Assembly: GCA_946807835.1 (NCBI GenBank)
Contig: OX327695.1
Span: 23,728,501-23,792,500 of the forward strand
Direction: 5' to 3'
DNA from: Ailanthus altissimus
Lineage: Eukaryota > Streptophyta > Magnoliopsida > Sapindales > Simaroubaceae
DNA: 64,000 bases
In this document: in pieces, positions 22,797-35,100 of the stretch
How positions within the stretch are numbered: the first letter of the stretch is position 1
Layout: each line of letters starts with the position of its first letter
Notes under the pieces: generated by a model
Database searches by the model: none
What the model saw: only the letters and a program-made list of their open reading frames with translations
Told to the model about the DNA's origin: nothing
Program-made: the position numbers and the translations under genes

Positions 22797-23650
22797 CTTT
22801 TTCTTGGATCAATAATCTTTTTTCATGTGTCTTATTTTTTCACAATTGTAGTATTTTTTTAAAATTTTTTCTTTTGGTTGGACTGACTATCATTGCTGCG
22901 AGTCCTCCATACTCTCTCTGTCTGTGAACTACTTTCTTAGTGATGACTATTTATCTTGTCATCATTTCTTTTAAATCTTACACCAACACGTCATTTAAAT
23001 CAACCTTTCCTTTTGTCGATGTAGAGTATTTCTTCATTGCCCTTTAAAGAGACCCCACCTATTTGCTTGGCAATCGCTTCTTGATCAGCAAACAAATTTT
23101 TAAATTCAATTAGAGATGGTTGGGTTAGCCAGCCTTGTACAACAGTAACAAAACTTTTATACTTGGGCCTCAAACTATGGATGATAATTCTTTCATCCTA
23201 GTTTCAATAATAGCAATGGCAGGATCTAACTCAAATATTTTACGGCACAAAGACTTTACCTTTGTGAAGTATTGGTTGATCGTTATGCTGCGTTGTGCAA
23301 TTGACAACAGTTCATTCTCTAGAAGCTGTAGTCGTATGTTGTTTTTCTTTGAGAAGAGTGATGCAAAAGTATCCCATGCTTCATTTGGCGTTTTAGCCTT
23401 CATTATGTGCTCTAACATTTCTTCTTTAACTATGGTCTTAATGGTGAACATAGTCTTACTAGTTTTTACCTTCCACTTCTTTAAAGTGATTTAGTCTATT
23501 GGTTGCTTCACTTCAATCCCGCCAACGACCTCCTAAAGATCTTGGCCTTAAAGGTAAGACTTGATCAACGTCGCCCATGTATTGTAATTTTAGTTGTTGA
23601 ACTTCTTGATTCCTCTAACGACTTGAAGGTCACCCATCGTATTGGCAATA
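22797..23650 (-). pseudogene. E1 gag, 5' portion
   Basis: Reading from about 23640, MGDLQVVRGIKKFNN is interrupted by a stop, and more stops follow until the open stretch 23451-23170. That stretch has KEEMLEHIMKAKTPNEAWDT, LLENELLSIAQRSITINQYF and LDPAIAIIETRMKELSSIV, the copia UBN2-type gag core. The zinc-knuckle region is degraded. E2 gag (25322-25705) is the nearest relative in the window. Confidence 0.8.
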
Positions 23651-23853
23651 CTTTAGTAATACCAAACATGTTTTGTCAACCAACTTGTAGAGTCACAGAC
23701 AACTCACGACATACAGAAGCTCACTCACTTATAATTTCTAAAAGCCCTTTCTGATGTGGAAGATCAGCCAAAGCTATAATTACAGAGCATACTCAGAATT
23801 CTTAGAAATCCTACAACTTGAGCGGTCCCAGACAGTCCTGCTCTGATACCAAT

Positions 23854-24319
23854 TGTTGAGAATAATAAAACACAAATGGAATACTTTTATTAATACAACA
23901 AACTCAAAAACTTGCAATATAAATTTTAGAAACTCTCTCTTTCTCACTTTCAACACAACACTCATAACTCAACACTCACACACTCTTTGTTAAACTTAAT
24001 ATTTGCTCAACTCTCTACCACTCTAAACTCTCAACAATTGATTAAATATTTCATCAACTCTTTATTCTTAACTTGCTTACTTATAAAACTGAATGAGGGA
24101 GAGATGTATTTATACTTAATTTCAACAAAGCAAAATCACACAAATAAAATAATGTAAAAATTTATTAACCATATAAGTTTATAATACTTATCTCCTTAAT
24201 TATTAACTTTAAAATATCTTACCTAATGTAAAAATTTTAATAATTGAACTTGTAAATATTTAAGCTTAATTTTGGACTTGATATTGTAATTAACTTCATT
24301 TGGTGTTATAATTTTAACA
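23854..24319 (-). repeat. E1 5' LTR (inverted by rearrangement)
   Basis: Plus-strand ends are TGTTGAGAATAATAAAACAC and ATTTTAACA, 466 bp, nearly the length of the 3' LTR (467 bp). It is 178 bp from the E2 5' LTR, which points the opposite way. The outer neighbour sequence 'taattattgcgtggctttgcc' is the 3' flank of psi-RNL-B; RNL-C has 'ggcaaagccacaca' in the matching place. Confidence 0.9.
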
Positions 24320-24497
24320 TAATTATTGCGTGGCTTTGCCTTATACTTTTCTTCCATTGTTACATATGATCACTCGTGTTTTATGTGTGAGAAATTTTTT
24401 TTTTTATCTTTGAAGCCAATTTAAGTTGGCATCTTCTTGGACCACTTGTATGTCTACCTTTGCGGGGTAGAACGGGGAACATTTTCACTGATAGGCT

Positions 24498-24979
24498 TGT
24501 TAAAATTACAACACTAAATTATAACACCAAATTAAATTAATTATAAGATCAAGCCCAAGATTAAGTTCAAATATTTATAAGCCCAATTCTTGAAGTTTTT
24601 AGATTAGGTAAGATATTTTAAGTTAATAATTAAGGAGATAAGTATTATAAACTTGTGTGGTTAATAAATTTTTACATTATTTTATTTGTGTGATTTTGGT
24701 TTGTTGAAACTAAATATAAATACCCCCATTTCTCATTTAGTTTTGCAAGCAAACAAGCAAGTTAAGAATAAAGAGTTGATCAAGTATTTGATAAATTGTT
24801 GAGAGTTTAGTGTGTTAGAGAGTTGAGTAAATAATAAACTCAACAAATAGTGTGTAAGTGTTGAGTTGTGAGTGTTGTGTTGAAAGTAAGAAGAGTGAGA
24901 GTTTCTAAAATTTGTATCATAAGTTTTGAGTTTGTTGTATTAATAAAAGTGTTCCATTTGTGCTCCATTATTCTCAACA
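24498..24979 (+). repeat. E2 5' LTR
   Basis: TGTTAAAATTACAACAC to TTCTCAACA, 482 bp, immediately followed by the primer-binding site. 'tataaatacccccatttctc' at about 24715 is the likely TATA region by comparison with the other LTRs. Confidence 0.9.
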
Positions 24980-25192
24980 ATTAGTATCAGAGCAGGACTG
25001 TCTGGGACTGCTCAAGTTGTAGGATTTCTAAGAATTCTGAGTATACTCCGTAGTTGCAGCTTTGTCTGATCTTCCACATCAGAAAAGGCTTTTAGAAATT
25101 GTAAGTGAGTGAGCTTCTGTGTGTCATGAGTAGTCTGTGACTCTGCAAGTTTGTTGACAAAACTTGTTTGGTATTACTGAGGTACTGCCAAT

Positions 25193-28100
25193 ATGATGGG
25201 TGACCTTCAAGTTGTTGGATGAATCAAGAAGCTTAACAACCAAAATTACAATATATGGGCGACATTGATGGAGTCTTACCTCCAAGGCTAAGATCTTTGG
25301 GAGGTCGTTGGCAGGAATGAAGTGAAGCATCCAACAGACGAAACCACTTTAAAGAAATGGAAGGTGAAAATCGGTAAAGCTATGTTTGCCATTAAGACCA
25401 CAGTTGAAGAAGAAATGTTAGAGCACATAAAGAAGGCTAAGACGCCAAATGAAGCATGGGACACTTTTGCATCACTCTTCTCAAAGAAAAATAACATGCG
25501 ACCACAGCTTCTAGAAAATGAACTGTTGTCAATTGCACAACGTAATATGACGATCAACCAATACTTTACAAAGGTAAAGTCCTTGTGCCTTGAAATATCT
25601 GAATTAGATCCTACCGCTGCTATTGTTGAAACTAGGATGAAAAGAATTATCATCCATGGTTTGAGGCCCGAGTATATAAGTTTTATTACTACTATACAAA
25701 GCTGACCAACCCAACCATCTCTCATTGAATTTGAAATTTTGCTTGCTGATCAAGAAGCGATTGCTAAGCAAATGGGTGGGGTCTCTTTAAAAAGCGATGA
25801 AGAAGCACTCTACATCGACAAAAAGAAAGGTTGATTTAAATGAAATACTGGTGGAGGATCTAAAATAGATGATGATAAGATAAAGAGTTATCAGCAAGAA
25901 GGTAGCTCACAGACAGGGGGAGTATAGAGGATTCGTGGCAATGGTAGTCAACCTAATTAAAAGAAAATGTTTGAAGAAAAATGCTACAATTGTGAAAAAA
26001 TAGGACACATGGCAAAAGATTGTTGGTTCAAGAAAAGGTCTGCTGAGGGTAATGCTGCCATATCAAGAAAAAGTGAAGATGAATGAGATGTCGCTATAGA
26101 GGAAGAAGAACTATCACTTTCAGTAATAATGCCTAGATGGATTGACTATGAAAATGATTGGATCATCAACTCAGGAATGTTCAAATCAGATAACTGGTAA
26201 CGAAGAAAAGCTGCAAGATATAACTAAGTACAAAGAAAGTCACGTGGTAGTGACAGCCAACAACTCAAGATTGCCTATAGCTCACATCGGTAACACAATC
26301 CTTGCACCTCGTTACAGTCTTAACAAGGTAACACTTCAAGATGTCTACCATGTCCCTAGCATGAAAAAGAATCTATTATCAGTATCACAGTTAACATCTT
26401 CTGGACACTATGTCTTATTCGATCCACAAGATGTTAAGGTGTACCAAGATTAAAAAATTATAGGAACACCAACAATAGAAGGACGATGACTAGAGTCAGT
26501 CTATGTACTATCAGCAGAGTCAGCTTATGTAGACAAGACTCAAAAGAATGAGATAGTAGATTTGTGGCATACACAATTGGGACATGTAAGTTATCATAAG
26601 CTAAAAGTGATGATGAACAAGGCAATGCTTAAGGGTCTACCTCAACTTTATATAAGAGTGGATACAGTATGTGAGGGATGTCAGTATGGCAAGACACATC
26701 AACTACCATATGAGACGTCAAAGTTTAGAACTAAGAAGCCATTGGAGTTGGTTCACTCTAATGTGTTTAAACCTGTCAAGCAGCCATCAATTAGTGGTAT
26801 GCGGTACATGGTGACATTTTTTGATGACTTCTCGAGGTATGTATAGGTTTTCTTTATGAAGAAAAAATCAGATACTTTTTTGAAGTTCAAAGAATTTAAA
26901 GAAACAACTGAAGGAGAAGTCGAAAAGAAGATTCATTATCTCCGCACAGATAATGGAGGAGAATATACCTCTGATGAGTTCTCACAATATCTTTGAGAAA
27001 ATAAGCTACGACATCAGTTCACATGTGCCAACACGCCACAACAAAATGGTGTTGCAAAAAGAAAGAATCGACATCTTGCAGAGATTTGTAGAAGTATGTT
27101 GGATGCAAAAAATGTACCAAGAAGATTTTGGGCCAAAGAAATGAAGATTGCAGCCCACAGGATTAATAGGCTTCCTCAACCAAGGTTAGGGTTCATATCA
27201 CCCTTTGAGAAGTTGTGGGATATGAAACCTGCAGTGAGTCATTTTTGATATTTGGTTGTATATGCTATGTGTTTGTGCCAAATCACTTGATAAACAAATT
27301 CGACAAAAAGGCAATCAGGTGTATCTTTGTTGAATATGATAACCAGCGCAAATGATGAAAATGTTATGACCCTACTAGTGGGCGGTGCTACACATCAAGG
27401 AATGTGGTGTTTGATGAAGCATCTTCATGGTGGACGCTACAAAAAGAGAAGCTTCCAAATTTAAAAGAAATAGAAGAACAACTACAACAAAAGATAGATG
27501 AGTAAATTGTTGAAATCCAACTGAGCCAAGAAGACCTTGATAATAGAAGCAATGATGACAACACCGAGCAAGAGACAACTTAAAGTCCTTGGCAAACTGG
27601 CATTTATCAACAACCAACAATGGAGGCCAAATATGAAGGGGCAGAACCTGTAACCCCTCAATCTCATCCTCGAAAGTCAATAAGAATACGAAAGCCTAAT
27701 CCCAAATATGCTAATGCAACTATAGCAAAAGAGGAAAATGTAAGGAGCTTGAGATTTTTGAATAAGCATCATAGAGCTCTGAATGGATTAAAGCTATGGA
27801 AGAAGAAATCATAGCGTTGGAGCAAAATCAAACTTGGGATTTAGTGCCAAAACCAAAGGATGTGAAACTTATATCTTGTAAGTGGGTGTATAAAATAAAA
27901 AAAAAATGTCCTAATGGATCAGTGGAGAGGTATAAAGCTCGGTTGGTAGCTCGAGGATTTTCTCAACAGTATAGACTAGATTATGATGAAACGTTTAGTC
28001 TAGTAGCCAAGATCACCACAGTACGAGTTCTACTTGCATTGATAGCTAGCAAAGGTTGGATATTGTGGCAAATGGACGTAAAGAATGCTTTTCTACATGG

Positions 28101-29193
28101 AGAGTTAGATCGGGAGATCTACATGATTCAACCAATTGGATTTGAAAGCAAATTTCATTCTGATTTTATGTGTAAATTAAGAAAGGCATTGTATGGATTA
28201 AAGCAAGCTCCAAGGGCGTGGCATGGTAAAATTGGAGAATTTTTAACACATGGTGGTTACTCTGTAGCACCAGCTGATTCGAGCTTGTTCGTCAAAGCTA
28301 ATGGAAAGAAACTTACAATTGTGCTGGTATATAAGGATGACTTAATTATCACTGGAGATTATGAAGAAGAGATTCGTGGAACAAGAGAGAATTTGGCAGT
28401 TCGCTTCCAGATGAAAGAGCTTGGATAACTTAAGCATTTCCTTGGGCTTGAAGTCACTCGAACAGTAGAAGGAAGTTTTCTAAGACAACAAAAATATGCC
28501 AAAGATTTGTTGCAGAAGTTTGGGATGCTAGAGTGCAAGCCTATCTTAACACCGTTAGAAGCCAATGCCAAGTTGTGCGATCATGAAGAAAAGGATTTAG
28601 AAGATGGAACTATATATCGACAACTGGTAGGAAGTCTCATCTATTTGACATTAACTCGACCAGACATTTCTTATGCAGTTGGAATAATAAGTCGATACAT
28701 GTAAAATCCTAAGAAACCTCACTTAGAAGCAGCTCGACGAATATTGAGATATGTGAAAGGCACAATTGACTATGGTCTTTTCTATAAGAAAGGCCAAGAT
28801 TGTAAAATAGTTGACCATTGTGATGCTGACTATGCTGGAGATCATGACACACGACGTTCGACCACTGGGTATTTTTTCAAGATTGGTTCAGGAACAGTTT
28901 CTTGGTGCAGTAAAAGGCAACTGCCTGTATCATTGTCAACTACTGAAGCTGAATAAATAGTAGCAGCAATGGCAGCTCAAGAAAGTACATGGTTGATGCA
29001 ATTGATGGAGGATTTACATCAGCTAAGAGATTATAAAGTGTCAATATATTGTGATAATCGGTCAGCAATTTGTTTGGCAGAAAATTCAATTTTTCATGTA
29101 AGAACAAAGCATATGGAGGTGCATTATCACTTTATTCGGGAGAAAGTTCTGCAAGAAGAAATTGAGTTGTTATATGTTAAAACCGAAGATTAA
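25193..29193 (+). pseudogene. E2 gag-pol polyprotein, degraded
   Basis: Gag starts near 25193 with MMGDLQVVG and a stop, has an open core at 25322-25705, and a good zinc knuckle at about 25986 (CYNCEKIGHMAKDCWFKK). Protease is out of frame near 26150 (DWIINSG). GAG-pre-integrase is at 26562-26846 ([29 protein letters not shown]), with integrase pieces to about 27350. RT at 27796-28428 keeps [17 protein letters not shown] and [15 protein letters not shown], but the catalytic YMDD is YKDD. RNase H follows in pieces from 28507 to 29193, ending near LAENSIFHVRTKHMEVHYHF. Many stops and a lost catalytic residue show it is dead. Confidence 0.85.
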
Positions 29194-29295
29194 GTTGTTG
29201 ATTTGTTCATAAAAGGCTTGGGTGTTGATAAATTTGAAAAGTTTCGAAGACAACTCAACATGGTTAGAAGAACGGAAGTTAATGTTAAGGGAAAG

Positions 29296-29746
29296 TGTTA
29301 AAATTACAACACCAAATTATAACACCAAATTAAATTAATTACAAGATTAAGCCTAAATATTTATAAGCCCAATTCTTGAAGTTTCTAGATTAGGTAAGAT
29401 ATTTTAAATTAATAATTAAGGAGATAAGTATTATAAACTTGTGTGGTTAATAAATTTTTACATTATTTTATTTGTGTGATTTTGGTTTGTTGAAACTCAC
29501 TATAAATACCTCCCTCCCTTATTTAGTTTTGCAAACAAGCAAGATAAGAATAAAGAGTTGATCAAGTATTTGATCAATTGTTGAGAGTTTAGTGTGTTAG
29601 AGAGCTGAGCAAATAATAAGCTCAACAAAGAGTGTGTGAGTGTTGAGTTGAAAGTGAGAAATAGTGAGTTTTTAAATTTTATATTATAAGTTTTGAGTTT
29701 GTTGTATTAATAAAAGTGTTCCATTTGTGTTTCATTATTCTCAATA
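29296..29746 (+). repeat. E2 3' LTR
   Basis: It is 451 bp, TGTTAAAATTACAACACC to TCTCAATA. Compared with the 5' LTR it lacks about 30 bp near its start and contains scattered substitutions, which implies an insertion that is not recent. Confidence 0.9.
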
Positions 29747-31591
29747 AGGCTGTCTCTTCGTCACATTTTATAACTGCTAACTTCTTAAGATTCTCAATTG
29801 ATGTGGGCAGTTTACAACTAGAGCACCTTTCCATGCAAAGTGTCTTCAAACTGCACAACTCATCTATCTGTTCAAGCAACTCTTTGATAATTAGACATTT
29901 AGATATAGCAAGGAAGTGCAAGTTAGACAGGCATCCAATTGTGCCTGGTAATGCTGATAGATTAATACATGAAGCAAGTTTTAGCATTTCTAAGTTCACC
30001 AGTTTACCAATTGCTTCAGGTAATGCAGATAGCTTATCCAGTTGGTGATGCTAAGCTTCTTTATGGAGACAATATCACATAACCCATCTGGCAATTCTAA
30101 GAGATCATTGCAATAGTCAATGTTGATCTCCAATAGATTTGGAAATGCATCAGAAATCTTAAAGTTGGAATCTTGGAAAGCCTGACCAACATTACACAAA
30201 ACCAAGGATATTTTTTGCAGATTCTTCATTTGTACCTTGGCCATGCCAAGAGAAGGAATAGAAACATGCTCCAATCTGATTTTCTTTAAATTTGGAATAA
30301 CCAAGAACATGAAAGTCAGTTAATTCAGCGGGCAAAAATCCATAATATGTGATTATCAATACCTTTATTTTATCCATCTTCTCCATGAAATTTGGCAGTG
30401 TGTACTTCCTTGTTAGAATGTTTAGAACTACAACCTTGACTTCAAGTGCAAGCATGTTACACAAATTTGATGAGAAAGATTCATTTGCAAATCATGTCCA
30501 TACAGTGTGAGATAATGGGCTAATAAGGACAAAATAAAATCTATAAATAAGCATGTCATTTCTGCATGTGCGACAAGATGTGATAATAACTTGTTGAGAT
30601 TGACAAGAGGCGGGCATTAACAGGGTGCTGCTTTTGTTCCAGCCATCAATCGGGAAAATTGTTTTTATTGATCTCTAAAACCATTCGTTTCCTCTGTTCT
30701 ATGGATGGTAACTTGCTCAAATGGGTAGTCAGCTCCTTGAAAAGATCATGCTGCATAACAAAGTCATCATTGTAGCAGCCATCGTCCCTGGCATTGTTCC
30801 TAGAAGATGGACAAAATTTAATTGCTAAGGGATGTTTCAAACTGTTGAGGTATAAACGTGGAAATTCTGTATTGTATGACAGACTGAAGAACATAGTAGC
30901 ACAAGTAGAGGAGTCATGTACCAATATGCTTTTACATCAGTTTGTACAACAAACCACACAGCAAGATTCAATAGTAGTTTAAATTCCTACAATGTGTAGT
31001 TTGGTTTTATCATGCACATGCTTGTTAGATCATAATTGTATCAGGTACAGCTAGCATACCTTGTGACTACCAGTTTAACTAGATTCCGGTTAGATAGTTC
31101 ATGGAGGTTGGAATTGGCGAATAAACCATCTTCAACAGGTTCATACAATTCCATCCACATATCACTGAAGGCAATGACAGGAATCCTTTGGTCCTCACAA
31201 AATAAGCATAGATCCATATAACACTCCTTCATCTCATCAGTTAGTACATCCAGGCTTCTTTCGAGACAATTAAGCACTTCACAGTTGGAATCAGAGATAG
31301 ATACACTACAAGACCATTCCTTCACTCTTCTTTGCTAGATTGATTCAGCCTGCCCACGGAGCGATGTTCCAACCACTATAAGGGCCAAAGGACATCCTTT
31401 ACAGGCTCTCAATATCTGCAATTGGACGAGAGTAGATAATAGTTAAAATGGACAGTTCGAAAGACTTGAATTAGATTGCCACAGTTCTACTTATTTCTAT
31501 TCACTATATGTTTGTAACTGGGGAAAGAATGACGAGATAAGCAGAAAGGCGTACTAACATATAGAAACCATGATTTTGTGTGTAAAGAACT

Positions 31592-32008
31592 TGTTGTTGT
31601 GGTAGCTGGCACCGTGTGCCAGCTACCTAATTGCTGGCACACGGTGCCAGCAATTGTTTTAACAATGGTGGACAGCCATTTCTTGGCTGTCCACCATGCT
31701 AAATGGGAGAGTTTAGCAATTCATTATTTCATTCTAAAATTATAAATTGAGAGAGTTTCAAACGCTTTGAGAGAATTTTGTAGTGATTTAAGAGAATTGA
31801 GTGTATTAGAATTTTAGGTTGTAAGACTAAAACACTACAATACTTGTATTCTCCATTTCTAATAGTGAGGGATTCTTCTGTCTTCGCCCGTGGACGTAAG
31901 CTAAAAGCCGAACCACATAAACTCTTGTCTTTGTTTTATTGTCATTTTTATTATTTTTCTCAATTTCTCTTTAACTGCGACCCTGCATCACCCCTCAATT
32001 TCCTAACA
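31592..32008 (+). repeat. E5 5' LTR with three perfect hairpins at its start
   Basis: It is 417 bp, TGTTGTTGTGG to TTCCTAACA. The first 110 bp hold three back-to-back perfect inverted repeats: 11-bp arms at 31602-31612/31616-31626, 12-bp arms at 31629-31640/31644-31655, and 14-bp arms at 31665-31678/31684-31697. The first two share the GCTGGCAC / GTGCCAGC core. The start could be 31592 or 31595 because TTG is repeated. Confidence 0.85.
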
Positions 32009-32138
32009 AGTGGTATCAGAGCTTCTAGTTTAAGGAGGTTACTATTCATATTTACGATCACTGTTCATACGTACGGGTACTGTTCACGTGAAATAATGGG
32101 AGTCGATCTTAGCAGAAAGCAGTTCGTGGTGAAAAGCA

Positions 32139-35100
32139 ATGGCGGCAAAATACGAAGTTAAGAAGTTCAATGGAGGTAATTTTACATTGTAGAAAATGAA
32201 AATAAATGCAATTTTAAGGAAAAATAAGTGCTTAAAAGCGATTGATGAAAGACCCGCTGGTATCACTGATGATATCAAGTGGAATGAGATTGATGGTAAT
32301 GTAGTTGTTGATCTGCATCTAGCACTTGCTGATAACGTGCTATCCAGTGTAGCGAAAAAGAAGACAGCAAAAGAGATCTGGGATACTCTCATAAAATTGT
32401 ATGAAGCCAAATCTTTGCACAACAAGATCTTCTTAAAAAGGAGATTGTATACTCTTCGAATGACAGAATCCACTTCAGTGACAGAGCACATCAACACGTT
32501 AAATACTCTATTTTCCCAACTCACTTCCTTGGGGCATAAAATAGAGGCAGGTGAATGTGCGAAGATTTTACTTCAAAGCCTACCAGATTCGTATGATCAA
32601 CTCATCATCAACTTGACGAATAATATCCTAACGAAATTCTTAGTCTTCGATGATGTTACAGCTGCTGTATTGGGAGAAGAACGAAGACGGAAAAATAAAG
32701 AAGACAAACAGGAATGTTCGCAGCAAGCAGAAGCTTTGACAATGATGAGAGGTAGATTAATAGAACGTGGCCCTAGTAGGAGTTAAAATCATGGTAGACC
32801 AAAATCCAAAAGTAAAAAGAACGTCAAATCCTACCATTGTGGCAAGAAAGGCCATCTGAAAAAGGATTGTTGGGGATTGAAGAAAAGTGCAGAGGACAAA
32901 CCTCAATGGAATATTGCAAGCAGCTCAGATGATGGTGACATTTTATACAGCGAGGCAGCAACAGTTGTTGAAAGCAGAAAACGGTTCTCTGATGTATGGC
33001 TCATGGATTCTTGAGCTACATAGTACATGACCTCTAAAAGAGAATGGTTCCATCAATATGAACCTACCTCTGGAGGATCTGTATATATGGGGAACGATTA
33101 TGCTTTGGAAATCCCTGGAGTATGATCCATCAAGATGAAGATGTACAATGGTACTGTTCGTATTATCCAGGAAGTGCGACATGTGAAAGGCCTCAAGAAG
33201 AATCTTTTGTCATTAGGATAATTAGATAACACTGGGTGTAAGACCCAAATTGAAAATGAGATAATGAAAATTCTCAAAGGCGCGCTTGTAGTAATGAAAG
33301 CAGAAAAGGTTGCTGCAAATTTGTACATACTTAATGGAGAAATACTGCAGGAAGGAGATGCATCTGTTGTATCAACTAGTTCAGCAGAAGAGTCAACGAT
33401 AATGTGGCATTGTAAACTGGGCCATATGTCAGAACGAGGTTTGAAGATTCTCTCTGATCAAAATTTACTTCTTGGGCTCAAATCGGTTCATTTACCTTTC
33501 TGTGAGCACTGTGTCACAAGTAAGCAGCACAGATTAAAGTTCATCACATCCAGTTCTAGAAGTAAAGAAATTCTAGAATTGATCCACTCTGATGTTTGGC
33601 AAGCACCGGTGATGTCCTTAGGAGGAGCGAGATATTTTGTATCATTCATAGATGATTACTTCAGGAGATGTTGGGTGTATCCAATCAAGAAGAAGTCATA
33701 TGTGTTTGAAGCTTTCAGAATATTTAGAGCGTGTGTAGAACTTGAATCAGAAAAGAAGATCAAGTGTTTAAGGACAGATAATGAAGGAGAATATACTAGT
33801 GAGGATTTTATTGCATTCTGTCAACAAGAAGGCATCAAGCGGCAATTCAGCACAGCTTACACACTACAGCAGAATGGAGTAGTAGAGCGGATGAACAGAA
33901 CCTTGTTGGAGAGAACAAGAGCTATGTTGAGAACTGCAGGTTTATCCAAGGCATTTTGGGCAGAAGCAGTCAAAATCGCCTGTTATGTGGTAAATCGGTC
34001 ACCATCAACAGCAATCGAGTTGAAGACACCGATGGAGATATGGACTGGAAACCAGTTGATTATTCTCGCCTTCATACATTTGGAAGTCCTGTGTATGTGA
34101 TGTATAATCCCCAAGAAACAACGAAGCTGGATCCAAAATCCAGAAAATGCATTTTCTTGGGATATGCTGATGAAGTCAAGAGGTATCGCCTGTGGGATCC
34201 CACTACCCACAAGGTCGTTATCAGTAGAGATGTGATATTTGCAGAAGATAAACTGCAAAGAAATGATAAAGATGATAGCGCAGTGAAAGAAAATCCAGAG
34301 ACTACAACAGTACAAATGGAAAATAATCAAGTACAAGAAGATTCAGATTCTTCTGAAGCAGCACCAGAGCATAAAGAACAAGAACTAGTAGAGTCTGAGG
34401 CTATAGATGATCGTCGATCAACTCGTGAGAGACGACCACCATCATGGCACTCAGAGTATGTCATAGAGGCTCATGTTGCATACTGCCTTCTAACAGAGGA
34501 TGGAGAGCCAACAACTTTCCATGAGGCTTCTAAAAGTCAAGATGTTTCTCTATGGATGACAGCAATGCAAGAAGAGATTGAAGCTTTGCATAAGAACAAA
34601 ACATGAGAGCTGGTTGTACTGCCACGTAGAAGAAAAGCCATTGGAAACAAATGGGTCTACAAGATCAAACGGGATGGCAATGACCAAGTAGAGCGGTATC
34701 GTGCGAGATTGGTGGTGAAAGGTTATGCTCAGAAAGAAAGTATTGACTTTAATGAGATATTTTCCCCTGTGGTTCGACTCACGACAGTCAGAATAGTCCT
34801 GGCAATGTGTGCTATATTTGACTTACATCTAGAACAGCTAAATGTGAAGACAGTTTTTTTTCATGGAGAACTTGAAGAAGAAATTTATATGCTCAAACCA
34901 GAAGGTTTTAAAGAAGAAGGAAAAGAGAACTTGGTTTGTAGGTTGAACAAATCTCTGTACGGTCTCAAACAGGCGCCGAGGTGTTGGTACAAGAGATTGG
35001 ATTCCTATATCATCAGCCTTGGATACAACAGACTTAGTTCAGACCATTGTACATACTACAAAAAGTTTGAAGATGATAATGATTTCATTATTTTACTGTT

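Larger units (their letters stand above)
22797..24319 (-). mobile_element. E1 minor fragment: 5' LTR and first part of gag, inverted
   Basis: On the minus strand, a 466-bp 5' LTR (24319-23854) is followed by the primer-binding site ATTGGTATCAGAG (complement at 23841-23853) and gag as far as the zinc knuckle, whose text (CYNCEKI-H, out of shape) ends at about 22800. The break falls in the same gag position where the major fragment starts at 11828, so the two fragments are complementary parts of one element. The sequence outside the LTR, read in element orientation, is AATTA, identical to that after the 3' LTR at 21330. Confidence 0.85.
24498..29746 (+). mobile_element. E2 copia retrotransposon in exon 5 of psi-RNL-B, TSD AGGCT
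   Basis: A full-length element of about 5.25 kb with 5' LTR 24498-24979 and 3' LTR 29296-29746, flanked by AGGCT at 24493-24497 and 29747-29751. The uninterrupted target 'gataggctgtctc' is still present in RNL-A at about 5121-5133. The primer-binding site TTAGTATCAGAGC begins at 24981 and a purine tract AAGGGAAAG precedes the 3' LTR. The 3' LTR has lost about 30 bp relative to the 5' LTR and its last dinucleotide is TA. It is from the same family as E1. Confidence 0.92.
24404..31591 (-). pseudogene. psi-RNL-B: 3' half of an RNL gene, disrupted by E2 and E5
   Basis: Exon 3 (31415-31060), exon 4 (30799-30591) and exon 5 (30484-29747, continuing 24497-24404 past E2) are recognisable and align with RNL-A and RNL-C. 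Lesions: exon 3 codon 27 is TAG at 31337-31335 (Trp in the paralogues); exon 4 has TGA in place of Trp within NNFPDWW; the exon 5 splice acceptor reads AA instead of AG at 30485-30486; exon 5 has a 1-nt insertion near 30295 and a 1-nt deletion near 30047; the last five residues are replaced by one Arg and an early TAA at 24404-24406. Exons 1-2 and the promoter are absent, lost beyond the truncated E5. It cannot make a functional receptor. Confidence 0.9.

Noticed and set aside
31141..31325. Idea that psi-RNL-B exon 3 could start a shorter functional protein
   Set aside because: Downstream stops in exon 4, a lost splice acceptor and frameshifts in exon 5 prevent any LRR-bearing product.
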